A stretch of 64,000 nt of DNA from Streptomyces fumigatiscleroticus. GTDB taxonomy: Bacteria; Actinomycetota; Actinomycetes; Streptomycetales; Streptomycetaceae. Positions 45,034-52,113 of the stretch are shown piece by piece. The notes beneath the pieces were generated by a model. It did not search any database. It saw only the letters and a list, made by a program, of their open reading frames with translations, and was not told the origin of the DNA. Position numbers and translations under genes: made by a program. The DNA is taken from positions 806,001 to 870,000 of the forward strand of contig NZ_BMQF01000001.1 in NCBI RefSeq assembly GCF_014647975.1. Direction: 5' to 3'. How positions within the stretch are numbered: position 1 is the stretch's first letter; each line of letters starts with the position of its first letter.

Positions 45034-45084
45034 TGTCAGACTTCTCCACTTCCGCGTGATGTCGTTGGAACCGGCCGAAGCCGA

Positions 45085-45116
45085 CGGAGTGAGGGCCGTT
45101 TGCAGCCCTCACTCCG
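45085..45116 (-). terminator. Hairpin between precursor genes and synthetase (attenuator)
   Basis: Perfect 12-bp arms CGGAGTGAGGGC / GCCCTCACTCCG around an 8-nt loop, no T-run. It lies in the 114-bp gap between the beta precursor stop and the LanM start. A partial terminator or RNA-stabilising hairpin here is common in lantibiotic operons and would keep precursor mRNA in excess of enzyme mRNA. Confidence 0.75.
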
Positions 45117-45147
45117 CCTCATACCGTTATGCGCCGGTGGAACGGAT

Positions 45148-45324
45148 TCATGGGCAGGAGTTGCTGCACACCACTGTGGGGCAGGTGAACCAGGACACCA
45201 GCGTGCCGATGATGACGGTTCCGACGGCCGTGGGGTTAGTACCCCCATGCACCTCCGCTTCGCTCAGTTCGACGAGTTCGGCCTCGTCGTACCGACCGAG
45301 CAGGTCCTCGTTTGCTCCCTGCAT
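45148..45324 (-). CDS. lanA2: Two-component lanthipeptide beta precursor (LanA2)
   Basis: 58 residues. ATG 45324 has AGAGAGG at good spacing. An acidic leader (NEDLLGRYDEAELVELSEAE) ends in HGG at residues 26-28, the double-glycine cleavage site for the C39 LanT. The predicted 30-residue core is very hydrophobic in its first half (TVIIGTLVSWF) and ends TCPTVVCSNSCP. This tail matches the CPTxxCxxxC ring pattern shared by beta peptides of two-component lantibiotics such as haloduracin and lichenicidin. Cys48, Cys53 and Cys57 can form up to three thioether rings. The beta peptide normally forms pores together with the lipid-II-bound alpha peptide. Confidence 0.85.
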   Translation of the reverse strand: MQGANEDLLGRYDEAELVELSEAEVHGGTNPTAVGTVIIGTLVSWFTCPTVVCSNSCP

Positions 45325-45341
45325 GGCATACCTCTCTTCTC

Positions 45342-45509
45342 TCAGCCATTTGATGACCAGCACCACAACATGCACTCGATGGTCACGGTGCACCAGTCGC
45401 CGCGGTTCCCTATATCCGCGCTGTAGTCGGCCGCGCCCGCACCGAACACGACGTTCCCGAAATCCTGTTCCGCGATCTCTTCCACGATCGAGACATCACC
45501 CTCGTACAT
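45342..45509 (-). CDS. lanA1: Two-component lanthipeptide alpha precursor (LanA1)
   Basis: 55 residues. ATG 45509 follows a strong GGGGGAGGGGG ribosome site. The leader MYEGDVSIVEEIAEQDFGNV is acidic and ends in GAGA (residues 23-26), a GG/GA-type protease site. The core (about 29 residues) contains WCTVTIECMLWCW: the CTxTxEC motif (Cys40 to Cys46) is the lipid-II-binding ring of mersacidin and of alpha peptides of two-component lantibiotics. Cys50 makes a further ring. Only a few Ser/Thr precede the motif. The gene is first in the operon, 17 bp before the beta precursor. Confidence 0.85.
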   Translation of the reverse strand: MYEGDVSIVEEIAEQDFGNVVFGAGAADYSADIGNRGDWCTVTIECMLWCWSSNG

Positions 45510-45900
45510 GACTTTTCCCCCTCCCCCATGAATTCGGACGACTACTGCTGTACACGCCCCGAGCGCCGTCATTTTCACGGCCGCCTCGGTGCGCGTGAGG
45601 AGGACACTGCGCCATGCCCCCTGCGGAAAGCTTGGGCAAGCCTGCAATCCGCTGGTCAGGCACGGCGGGCACCAGAAGTGGAAGACGCCGGTCAGCCATG
45701 ACCCCTCAAGGTGACTCGAGCGACCTCGGCGCCGGTGGGCTCGGACGACGAGCAAGTCGTGGCAGCCACCGCAGCTCGTCCTTTCATTGCGCCGACTGCC
45801 CGACGTCAAGAAATCACCGGTAAGTGTCCAGCGCGCCTGCCATACCGTTCCCCTCCGCAGGGCGAGACGGTGTGTGATGGGCCGCTCCCCGGCGTCGATG
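45510..45900. other. Leader/promoter region of the lanthipeptide operon
   Basis: About 390 bp between the alpha precursor and the methyltransferase remnant. It should hold the operon promoter on the minus strand. I see no LanR-type regulator gene, no further precursor and no clear operator. Open frames on both strands look like shadows. Confidence 0.45.
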
Positions 45901-46150
45901 CGGAGTCGGCGTACAAGGGGGACGCGGTGCCCATCGAACACGACGAGATGGGCGAGATGATTGCCTGCGTCTCCGCGCCCTCCATCGTCGTCACCCAGCT
46001 CGAACAGCTCGACGCCCGGCCCGGCCACAACGTCCTGGAGGCCGGCGCCGCCACCGGCTGCAACGCGCACCTGCTGGGCACGCTCGTCGGCCCCTCCGGG
46101 CAGGTGTGGACCGTGGACGTCGACCAAGATCTGCCCGCGTCGGACTGGCC
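45890..46150 (+). pseudogene. Protein-L-isoaspartate methyltransferase (PCMT)-like fragment
   Basis: SAYKGDAVPIEHDEMGEMIA, CVSAPSIVVTQLEQLDARPG and HNVLEAGAATGCNAHLLGTL followed by VGPSGQVWTVDVDQDL are the N-terminal half of a PCMT-like methyltransferase (motif I EAGAATG in place of EIGAGTG). The frame then becomes nonsense and the C-terminal half is missing. PCMT homologues tailor some actinobacterial lanthipeptides, so it may be a relic related to the neighbouring operon, although it lies on the opposite strand. Confidence 0.62.
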
Positions 46151-46420
46151 GCGCTCGACCTGGTGCGCGACCGGACCAGCCCCCCTGAGGTTCACCTGTG
46201 CGGTGCCCTCGCCGACGTGGCCGCTCTCGACGCACATGCCGCTCGCGACGTCCTGCACCGCGACGCGGAAGGCTCCTGCCCGTCCGCTGGGCAGAGACGA
46301 GAAATCAACACCGTGCTCACCGCTGCGGGACTGGGCACCGGCAATCTCCCGCCGGCCCATATGCAGGCCCTCACCGAAGCCGCGGACGAGGCCGAGGAAG
46401 CACTTCGAGACCTTCTGTGA
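46106..46420 (+). CDS. Small hypothetical protein
   Basis: Up to 104 residues. The part from LDLVRDRTSPPEVHLCGALA through INTVLTAAGLGTGNLPPAHM and ALTEAADEAEEALRDLL has protein-like composition and ends in a short acidic helix. No domain is recognised, and the start overlaps the methyltransferase fragment in another frame, so it may itself be the tail of a rearranged gene. Confidence 0.35.
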   Translation: MDRGRRPRSARVGLAALDLVRDRTSPPEVHLCGALADVAALDAHAARDVLHRDAEGSCPSAGQRREINTVLTAAGLGTGNLPPAHMQALTEAADEAEEALRDLL

Positions 46421-46901
46421 ACCCGCCGGACGGATCTCGGCGTTTCACGCCGCCGGGTTCCCCGCACCTCTTCCCGCAGGCCGGTCGCACCTGGCAGCCC
46501 AGCGCCCTGTACCTGGCGACGCACCCGGCGTCGGGCGTCGGCGGACTCGGCAGCCTCCGCAGCCGTGCCGGCAAAGCAGTCCAGCGCCCCCAACGAGCAG
46601 GTGGCCGCGACCGTCGAGGTGATCGCCTGGGCGTGCTACACCCGACGAGGAAGCGCGCTGACATGCTGGGCAGCATGGCGACACTCGACGGACGGCCCAA
46701 CCCCCGACCAGCAGCAGAAGCGCAACCCCATACCCAGAAGGTCACCCGATCGACGGGGAGCCGTCGGTCACCAACTGGACACGGACGTGAACGCGTGGAC
46801 AAGGAATCGAACATGCGCTCAGCAGCGCAAGTGGGAGCGAACAGACAAGGGGACAGTGGGAGCACGCTCCCGCTTCCTCGCTCCCAGCTGGGAGCACAGC
46901 C
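46421..46901. other. Region between island genes and the tRNA
   Basis: 480 bp without a recognisable gene. Near its right end are GC-rich palindromes: GGGAGCACGCTCCC (46857-46870) and the perfect 16-bp GCTCCCAGCTGGGAGC (46880-46895). No integrase and no copy of the tRNA 3' end could be found by eye. Confidence 0.45.
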
Positions 46902-46934
46902 AAAACAGAAAGAGGCCGTTCGAGAAACGGCCTC
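46902..46934 (-). terminator. Rho-independent terminator of the tRNA-Pro gene
   Basis: On the minus strand GAGGCCGTT/AACGGCCTC form a 9-bp stem around a 5-nt loop (46912-46934), followed by TTTCTGTTTT (46911 down to 46902). It begins about 30 bp after the tRNA 3' end. Confidence 0.85.
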
Positions 46935-46963
46935 TCACCTGCGACGTTCGATTGTTCGAACTG

Positions 46964-47037
<74 letters not shown>

Positions 47038-47124
47038 TTGCCCGTCTGACCTGGGGTTTCCCCCGGGCGAACGTGCAGGAAAACCATACCGCACTCGGAG
47101 CGGTGGTCGCGCATGGTTTATGTC

Positions 47125-47155
47125 TTGACCTCAAGTTTGGTTGAGGTTGCACGAT
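47125..47155 (+). promoter_or_regulatory. SoxR box and MerR-type promoter of the transketolase pair
   Basis: CCTCAAGTTTGGTTGAGG (47129-47146) matches the 18-bp SoxR operator pattern CCTCAAGTT...TTGAGG. It lies between a -35 TTGACC (47125-47130) and a -10-like CACGAT (47150-47155) that are 19 bp apart, the long spacer that MerR-family activators untwist. Transcription would start at about 47162, at the ATG itself. Confidence 0.8.
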
Positions 47156-47162
47156 CGTCTCC

Positions 47163-47879
47163 ATGACGATCAGCGAAGAAGATGCCAGGCGAGCCCGTAC
47201 GTACGGGCATGCCGATCTGACCGGGCTGATGGCCCTGATGACCGGGGACGAGAAGCACGGCCCGGCCGCGACCTCCACCCTCGACGTGCTGTGGGTGCTG
47301 TACGACCGGGTGCTGCGCGTGAGCCCCGGCCGGATGCGCGACCCCGGGCGGGACCGGTTCCTGCTGTCGAAGGGGCACGGGCCGATGGCCTACTACGCCG
47401 TGCTCGCCGCCAAGGGCTTCGTGCCCGTCGACTGGCTGCCCGGCTTCGGCTCCTACGGCTCGCCGCTCGGCCACCATCCCGACCGCACGCTCGTGCCCGG
47501 GGCCGAGATCGGCAGCGGGTCGCTGGGGCACGGGCTGCCGATCGCCGTGGGCGCGGCGCTCGGCCTGCGCGCCCAGGGGCTCGACGATCCGCGCGTCTGG
47601 GTGCTGATCGGGGACGCCGAGCTGGACGAGGGCAGCAATCACGAGGCGATCGCCTTCGCCGGGCCGGCCGGGCTCGACCGGCTGCACACCGTCGTGATCG
47701 ACAACTCCTCCGCCAGCCATGCCCGGCCCGGTGGCATCGCGGCCCGGTTCGAGGCGGCGGGCTGGTCCGCGGTCACGGTCGACGGCCGGGACCACGAGGC
47801 GCTGTACGCCGCCTTCACCGCGCCCCACCCGGGCCGCCCGCACGTGGTCGTGGCCCAGGTGGAGCCCAAGTCCGCCTGA
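47163..47879 (+). CDS. Transketolase, N-terminal (TPP-binding) subunit
   Basis: 238 residues forming the pyrophosphate-binding half of a split transketolase. LSKGHGPMAYYAVLAAKGF and GSGSLGHGLPIAVGAALGL are typical, and the thiamine diphosphate/Mg motif is GDAELDEGSNHEA...N. It moves two-carbon ketol units between sugar phosphates together with its partner at 47958. The ATG at 47163 has no ribosome site and lies at the predicted transcription start of the SoxR-type promoter, so the mRNA is probably leaderless. Split transketolases often belong to specialised or secondary pathways rather than core metabolism. Confidence 0.88.
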   Translation: MTISEEDARRARTYGHADLTGLMALMTGDEKHGPAATSTLDVLWVLYDRVLRVSPGRMRDPGRDRFLLSKGHGPMAYYAVLAAKGFVPVDWLPGFGSYGSPLGHHPDRTLVPGAEIGSGSLGHGLPIAVGAALGLRAQGLDDPRVWVLIGDAELDEGSNHEAIAFAGPAGLDRLHTVVIDNSSASHARPGGIAARFEAAGWSAVTVDGRDHEALYAAFTAPHPGRPHVVVAQVEPKSA

Positions 47880-47957
47880 GCGCGCGCCCGTTGCGGGAAC
47901 TGCTCTCCCTGTCCCGCCTCTCCCGTCGCTCCCCTCCCTCCTCAGGAAGGTCCTCTC

Positions 47958-48863
47958 ATGGACACCATGCGTGATCGTTTCGCCCCGGTGATGTCCCGGC
48001 TGCTCGACGAGGATCCGCGCGTCGCGGTGGTCCTGGCCGAGATCGGCCTGGACGCCTTCGCCGAGGTGCGCCGCCGGCACCCGGACCGGGTCGTCAACGT
48101 CGGGATCCGCGAACAGCTCCTGGTCGGTGCGGGTGCCGGGCTGGCTCTGACCGGGCTGCGGCCGGTCCTGCACACCTTCGCCAGTTTCCTGGTCGAGCGC
48201 CCCTTCGAGCAGGTCAAGCTCGACCTCGGGCATCAGGGCCTGGGCGCGGTCCTGGTCAGCGCCGCCGCCTCCTTCGACTGGCCGGCCGGCGGGTACACGC
48301 ACATGGCGCCGGGCGATGTGGCGCTGCTCGACACCCTGGACGGCTGGACCGTGCACGTACCGGGACACCCGGACGAGGCCGAGACGCTGCTGCGGCACGC
48401 GGTCGCCGCCGGGGACGACAAGGTGTACGTACGGCTGTCCGTGCAGTCGAACGCCGTGGGGCGCCCGGTCGACGGGGAGCGTCTCCTCACTCTGCGCGAG
48501 GGGCGGTCCGGTGTCGTGGTCGCCGTCGGCCCCCTGCTCGACACCGTGCTCGACGCCACGACGGGCCTGGACGTCACCGTCCTGTACGCGACGACCGTAC
48601 GGCCACTCGACGCGGCCGCGCTGCGCCGGGCCACGGAGACGGCCGCGGCCGACGTCGTCCTGGCCGAGCCGTATCTGGCGGGCACCTCGACGGCGGCCGT
48701 CAGCGACGCGCTGTCCGACCTGCCCCACCGGGTACTGGGCCTGGGCGTGGGCCGGCGCGAACTACGGCGCTACGGGCGTGTCGAGGAGCACGTCGCCGCC
48801 CATGGTCTGGACGCCCGGTCACTGCGGGAGCGGATCGGCGGGTTCCTAACCGCCGCTCATTGA
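47958..48863 (+). CDS. Transketolase, C-terminal (pyrimidine-binding) subunit
   Basis: 301 residues completing the split enzyme. The pyrimidine-binding domain has RVVNVGIREQLLVGAGAGLA, with the Glu that activates TPP, followed by FLVERPFEQVKLDL, and a C-terminal Rossmann-like domain (GRSGVVVAVGPLLDTVLDAT). The start ATG follows AGGAAGG. It lies 78 bp after the N-terminal subunit and shares the SoxR-box promoter. The pair would raise pentose-phosphate carbon flow, and so NADPH, under redox-cycling stress if SoxR controls it. Confidence 0.88.
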   Translation: MDTMRDRFAPVMSRLLDEDPRVAVVLAEIGLDAFAEVRRRHPDRVVNVGIREQLLVGAGAGLALTGLRPVLHTFASFLVERPFEQVKLDLGHQGLGAVLVSAAASFDWPAGGYTHMAPGDVALLDTLDGWTVHVPGHPDEAETLLRHAVAAGDDKVYVRLSVQSNAVGRPVDGERLLTLREGRSGVVVAVGPLLDTVLDATTGLDVTVLYATTVRPLDAAALRRATETAAADVVLAEPYLAGTSTAAVSDALSDLPHRVLGLGVGRRELRRYGRVEEHVAAHGLDARSLRERIGGFLTAAH

Positions 48864-48904
48864 CCGGGCCCCGCGCCCCTTGTGGAGTGCGCGGCCGTGC
48901 CCGG

Positions 48905-50386
48905 TCAGCCCCGCCGCGAGCCGATCAGGCCGAGCGGCGTCGCCTTCCGGCCGGTGCCCGGCGTGACGGTGTCGGCGCGTATCAGGCCGCGTATCGCGGG
49001 GACCGCGAGCAGGGCGGCCGGCACGGCGAAGCTGATCGCGCCGGAGACCAGGAGCACGTGGCCGGCGCCCAGGGCGGAGGCGGCCGGGCCCGCGAGGGCC
49101 TGCCCGACGGGCATCATCGCCAGGGATCCCGCCACGTCGTAGGCGTGGATGCGGTTGAGGACGTCGGGCGGGACCTGGGTCTGCACGCTGGTCGCCCACA
49201 TCACGCCCCAGAACGACATCCCGGCCCCGGCGACGGCGGCTCCCGCCGCCATGGCCGGCACGTCGAGACCGGCGCCGACGGTCGCCGGGAAGCCGGCGAA
49301 GCCGAAGAGGGCGATCGCGCCGGCCCGGAGCATGCGCCGGGGACGCAGCCGCAGGGCGATCAGCCCGCCGACGACGGTGCCGGCGCCCAGGGCCGAGTTG
49401 ACCAGGCCGTAGGCGCGCGGGCCGTGCTGCTGCACCACCTCCGTGGCGACCAGCGGGACGGTCGGCCCCCAGACGGCGATCATGTAGAGGCACCAGACGG
49501 CGATCACGCCCCACAGCCAGGTGCGCGCGCGGAACTCACGCCAGCCTTCGGCCAGTTCGGCCCGGAAGGCACCGGTCCGGTGCCCGGCCGGGGCCGAGGC
49601 GGGCGTACCGTCGCCGGGAGCGGGCGGGGGCAGCCGCAGCAGCAGGAGACAGAGCGCGCTCACCCCGTAGGTGGCGGCGTGCGCGGCGAATACGCCGCCG
49701 GGCGAGGCGAAGCCGACCAGCAGCCCGGCCAGGGCGGGGCCCGCGAGCTGGGCGGCGGACTCGGCGATCCGTATGGCGCCGTTCGCGCCCTGGATGTCGG
49801 TGGCGAGCCGGGGCACCGTGCTGGCGACGCCGGGCTGGAAGACGGCTCCCGCCACGCCGTTGACCAGGCCGATCGCGCAGATCTCCCAGAGCACGACATG
49901 CCCGGACCAGAACAGGGCGGCGGACAGGGACTGGGTGCCCAGGCGCACCAGGTCGGCGCCGATCATCAGTCTGCGGGTGGAGAAGCGGTCGGCGATCACG
50001 CCGCCGAAGACGACGAGTCCGGCGAAGGCGGCCGCCGTCGCGGCCATGGCGAGGCCGACCGCGCCCGCCCCGTACCCGTGCTGGAGCAGGCCGGCGGCGA
50101 GCGCCACCGGCAGCATGGTGTCGCCGAGCCGGGCGACGGCCCGGGCGACGAAGAACAGCGCGAAGTCGCGGGACCAGACGGGCCGCGCCGCCCGATCCGC
50201 ACCGGTGACGGTGCCGGAGCCGGACTCCACGCCGGCCCGCGACGCCGCCCGCCGTGCGGCCCTCTCCTGCTCGGCCCTCCCCTGCGACGCCACCCGCCGT
50301 GCGGCCCTCCCCTGCTCGGCCCTCCCCTGCGCGGCTCTCCTCTGCCCAGCCCCCTCCTGCACGGGCTGTGACGACGTTCCGGTCAT
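48905..50386 (-). CDS. MFS transporter (12-TM, MdfA/enterobactin-exporter-like group)
   Basis: 493 residues, about 12 membrane helices. The first helix region reads WSRDFALFFVARAVARLGDT, motif A is FGGVIADRFSTRRLM, and the second half starts with a large cytoplasmic loop near residue 220. This pattern is typical of the MFS_3/EntS-like exporters of Streptomyces. The start ATG at 50386 follows weak GAGGATGACC context. The first 70 residues are an unusual Gln/Arg/Ala tail made of internal repeats (GRAEQGRAARR and GRAEQERAARR). The C-terminus ends close to the convergent transketolase gene. The substrate is unknown. Confidence 0.82.
   Translation of the reverse strand: MTGTSSQPVQEGAGQRRAAQGRAEQGRAARRVASQGRAEQERAARRAASRAGVESGSGTVTGADRAARPVWSRDFALFFVARAVARLGDTMLPVALAAGLLQHGYGAGAVGLAMAATAAAFAGLVVFGGVIADRFSTRRLMIGADLVRLGTQSLSAALFWSGHVVLWEICAIGLVNGVAGAVFQPGVASTVPRLATDIQGANGAIRIAESAAQLAGPALAGLLVGFASPGGVFAAHAATYGVSALCLLLLRLPPPAPGDGTPASAPAGHRTGAFRAELAEGWREFRARTWLWGVIAVWCLYMIAVWGPTVPLVATEVVQQHGPRAYGLVNSALGAGTVVGGLIALRLRPRRMLRAGAIALFGFAGFPATVGAGLDVPAMAAGAAVAGAGMSFWGVMWATSVQTQVPPDVLNRIHAYDVAGSLAMMPVGQALAGPAASALGAGHVLLVSGAISFAVPAALLAVPAIRGLIRADTVTPGTGRKATPLGLIGSRRG
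50230..50365 (-). repeat. Internal 45-bp repeats in the 5' end of the MFS gene
   Basis: Blocks reading GCCCTCCCCTGC and GCCGTGCGGCCCT on the plus strand recur three or more times and encode about 15-residue units (GRAEQxRAARRxAS). They form the polar N-terminal tail of the transporter. Confidence 0.75.
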
Positions 50387-50510
50387 CCTCGCGCGTCCCC
50401 CTCCCACCCGGTACCCGGCGTCCCCCGACAGCCGGAGCCCCCCTCCGGCCCCGGCTGTCGCTCATGTCCCGGGATCATGCCACGGGGCACTGACAGCGCC
50501 CGAAGGGTTT

Positions 50511-50870
50511 TCAGCCGGCGGCCGGGAGCCCCAGCCGGGGATGGGCCTCGAGCAGCCGGGGCGGGGCCGCCTGGCGCCAGGAGTCGGCGAGGATGTCCCG
50601 CAGTTCGTCCTCCCCCTCCAGCGCGGCGAGGCGAGCCCGCACCCAGGCGAACTGGGCCTCGTGGCCGGCGATCCAGAACTTCTCCGGCTCGGCGAGGACC
50701 AGTTCGTCGCGCTCCTCCTTGGGGCAGCGCACGGCGATGGAGGTCTCGTCCTCGGGCAGGGTGGCGAACATCTTCCCGGCGACCCGGAACGTGGGCATGT
50801 TCCAGGCGGTCTTCTCCGCCGTGTCCGGCAGGGACAGGGCGATACGGCGTACGTCTTCGGCATCCGGCAT
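50511..50870 (-). CDS. MmcQ/YjbR family protein
   Basis: 119-residue protein with the MmcQ/YjbR double-wing fold pattern: MPDAEDVRRIALSLPDTAEK, TAWNMPTFRVAGKMFATL, then IAVRCPKEERDELV and HEAQFAWVRARLAALEGEDE, followed by LRDILADSWR. These small proteins are thought to bind DNA or other ligands, without known catalysis. The ATG at 50870 gives the conserved start; a GTG-type upstream extension would be longer by ten residues. It stands alone between the MFS gene and the GNAT/XRE pair. Confidence 0.8.
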   Translation of the reverse strand: MPDAEDVRRIALSLPDTAEKTAWNMPTFRVAGKMFATLPEDETSIAVRCPKEERDELVLAEPEKFWIAGHEAQFAWVRARLAALEGEDELRDILADSWRQAAPPRLLEAHPRLGLPAAG

Positions 50871-50913
50871 GGCAGGCACCGTAGCCGCCGCCACTGACAA
50901 TCACCGCGCGGAG

Positions 50914-51012
50914 CCCGTCACTTGCAGCCCCGTCACTCGCGGCCCGTCACTTGCAGCCCCGTCACTTGCGGCCCGTCATCCGTGGCCCGTCATCCGTGGC
51001 CCGTCACGTGCG
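50914..51012. repeat. Seven degenerate 14-15-bp tandem repeats (CCCGTCACTTGCGG type)
   Basis: Units CCCGTCACTTGCAG, CCCCGTCACTCGCGG, CCCGTCACTTGCAG, CCCCGTCACTTGCGG, CCCGTCATCCGTGG (twice) and CCCGTCACGTGCGG follow each other. The right-hand units encode the last residues (HVTGHG) and stop of the GNAT gene, so the array has grown into or out of that gene's 3' end. Confidence 0.85.
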
Positions 51013-51523
51013 GGAGTCGCTTGTAGTAGACCGTCGTCGGGCGCAGCACCCCCGCCGGGTCGGCCGCGTAGTCGGGGATGTCGCCCAGCCGGGTCCAGCC
51101 CGCGGAGCCGTAGAGGCGCTCGGCGGGGCTGCCGGTCTCGGTGTCCAGGTGCAGCAGGGTGATGCCCGAGGCCGCGGCGGCCTCCTCCGCCGTGGTCAGC
51201 AGGCGGCGGCCCAGCCCCCGTCCGCGGGCGTCCCGGCGCACCATCAGCTTGACCAGCTCGGCGCGGTGACGGCTGTTGGGCTTGTCGGGGAAGGCGAGGC
51301 TGACGGTGCCCGACACGCGGTCGCCGTCGTGCGCCACCCACACGGCGAGCCGCCCGGCGGCCACGGCGGCGGCCCGGTGCCGCCACCAGGCGACGGCCTC
51401 GGCGCGGTCGAGCGGTGCGAGGAAGCCGACCGAGGCGCCGCCGGCCACGGTGTCGGCCAGCAGGTCGGCCAGCTCCTCGCAGTGGTCGGCGAGTCGCTGC
51501 GCGTCGGGGCGGGTCACGGTCAC
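50990..51523 (-). CDS. GNAT-family N-acetyltransferase
   Basis: 177 residues. Acetyl-CoA binding is shown by LVKLMVRRDARGRGLGRRLL (the V-x-R-x-x-x-G-x-G/A motif A), preceded by GTVSLAFPDK and followed by LHLDTETGSPAERLYGSAGW. The start is GTG at 51523 because it overlaps the TGA of the XRE-cupin gene (GTGA), giving tight coupling. GNATs acetylate small amines, drugs or proteins. The coupled regulator suggests a specific substrate sensed by the cupin. The last codons lie inside a tandem repeat. Confidence 0.87.
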   Translation of the reverse strand: MTVTRPDAQRLADHCEELADLLADTVAGGASVGFLAPLDRAEAVAWWRHRAAAVAAGRLAVWVAHDGDRVSGTVSLAFPDKPNSRHRAELVKLMVRRDARGRGLGRRLLTTAEEAAAASGITLLHLDTETGSPAERLYGSAGWTRLGDIPDYAADPAGVLRPTTVYYKRLPHVTGHG

Positions 51524-52113
51524 GGGAGGACCACCGCCAGCAGGTACCGCACGCCGTCCGGGCCGGGGCACCGGAACCGGGTCGGTCCCCACACCCTGAG
51601 GCGCAGGCAGTCCCCGGCGTCCAGGCGGTGCCCGGTGTCCTCGGCCGTCACCTCCAGGGTTCCCTCCCGCACCCAGATGTGCTGCTCCAGGCCGGGCACG
51701 GGCGGCCGGTCGTAGGCGATGTCGGCGCCCGCGGCGAGCCGTGCCTCGACGAGTTCGCCGCGCAGGCCGGCGTGGGGCGGGGAGACGGACCGCCGGACGA
51801 AACCGGAGGCCCGGTCCTGCCACACCGGCTGCTCGGCGGCCCGCACCAGCGGGGCGGGTCCGGCCTCGACCTCGCTGAGCAGCTGGGACATGGTCCGCCC
51901 GTGGACCGCGCAGAGGCGGTTCAGCAGCGAGGCGGTGGGGCTGATCTCCGCCCGTTCGGCCCGGGACAGGGTGGATCTGCTCACTCCGCTGAGCTCCGCC
52001 AGCTCCTCCAGGGACCAGCCGCGTTCGGCCCGCAGCTCGGCCAGCCGGGCGCCGAGCCGGACGTCGACGGGGTCGAGGGCGGCTCCTCCGGCCGTGTCGG
52101 TCACTTGTCTCAT
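51520..52113 (-). CDS. XRE-family regulator with C-terminal cupin domain
   Basis: 197 residues. The helix-turn-helix is LGARLAELRAERGWSLEELA followed by ELSGVSRSTLSRAERAEISP, and the C-terminal half is a cupin-2 barrel (EQHIWVREGTLEVTAEDTGH, LDAGDCLRLRVWGPTRFRCP) that binds an effector. Such regulators usually repress their own operon and a partner enzyme, here the coupled GNAT. The ATG at 52113 lies within a perfect 15-bp-arm inverted repeat (52107-52141), so the mRNA may be leaderless and the protein would bind over its own start. Confidence 0.87.
   Translation of the reverse strand: MRQVTDTAGGAALDPVDVRLGARLAELRAERGWSLEELAELSGVSRSTLSRAERAEISPTASLLNRLCAVHGRTMSQLLSEVEAGPAPLVRAAEQPVWQDRASGFVRRSVSPPHAGLRGELVEARLAAGADIAYDRPPVPGLEQHIWVREGTLEVTAEDTGHRLDAGDCLRLRVWGPTRFRCPGPDGVRYLLAVVLP

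Noticed and set aside
45510..45800. A third lanthipeptide precursor upstream of the alpha gene
   Set aside because: No short frame with an acidic leader and Cys/Ser/Thr-rich core was found on either strand.
46421..46901. Attachment site (duplicate of the tRNA-Pro 3' end)
   Set aside because: No second copy of the tRNA tail could be found by eye at either candidate border of the island, so no att sites are claimed.
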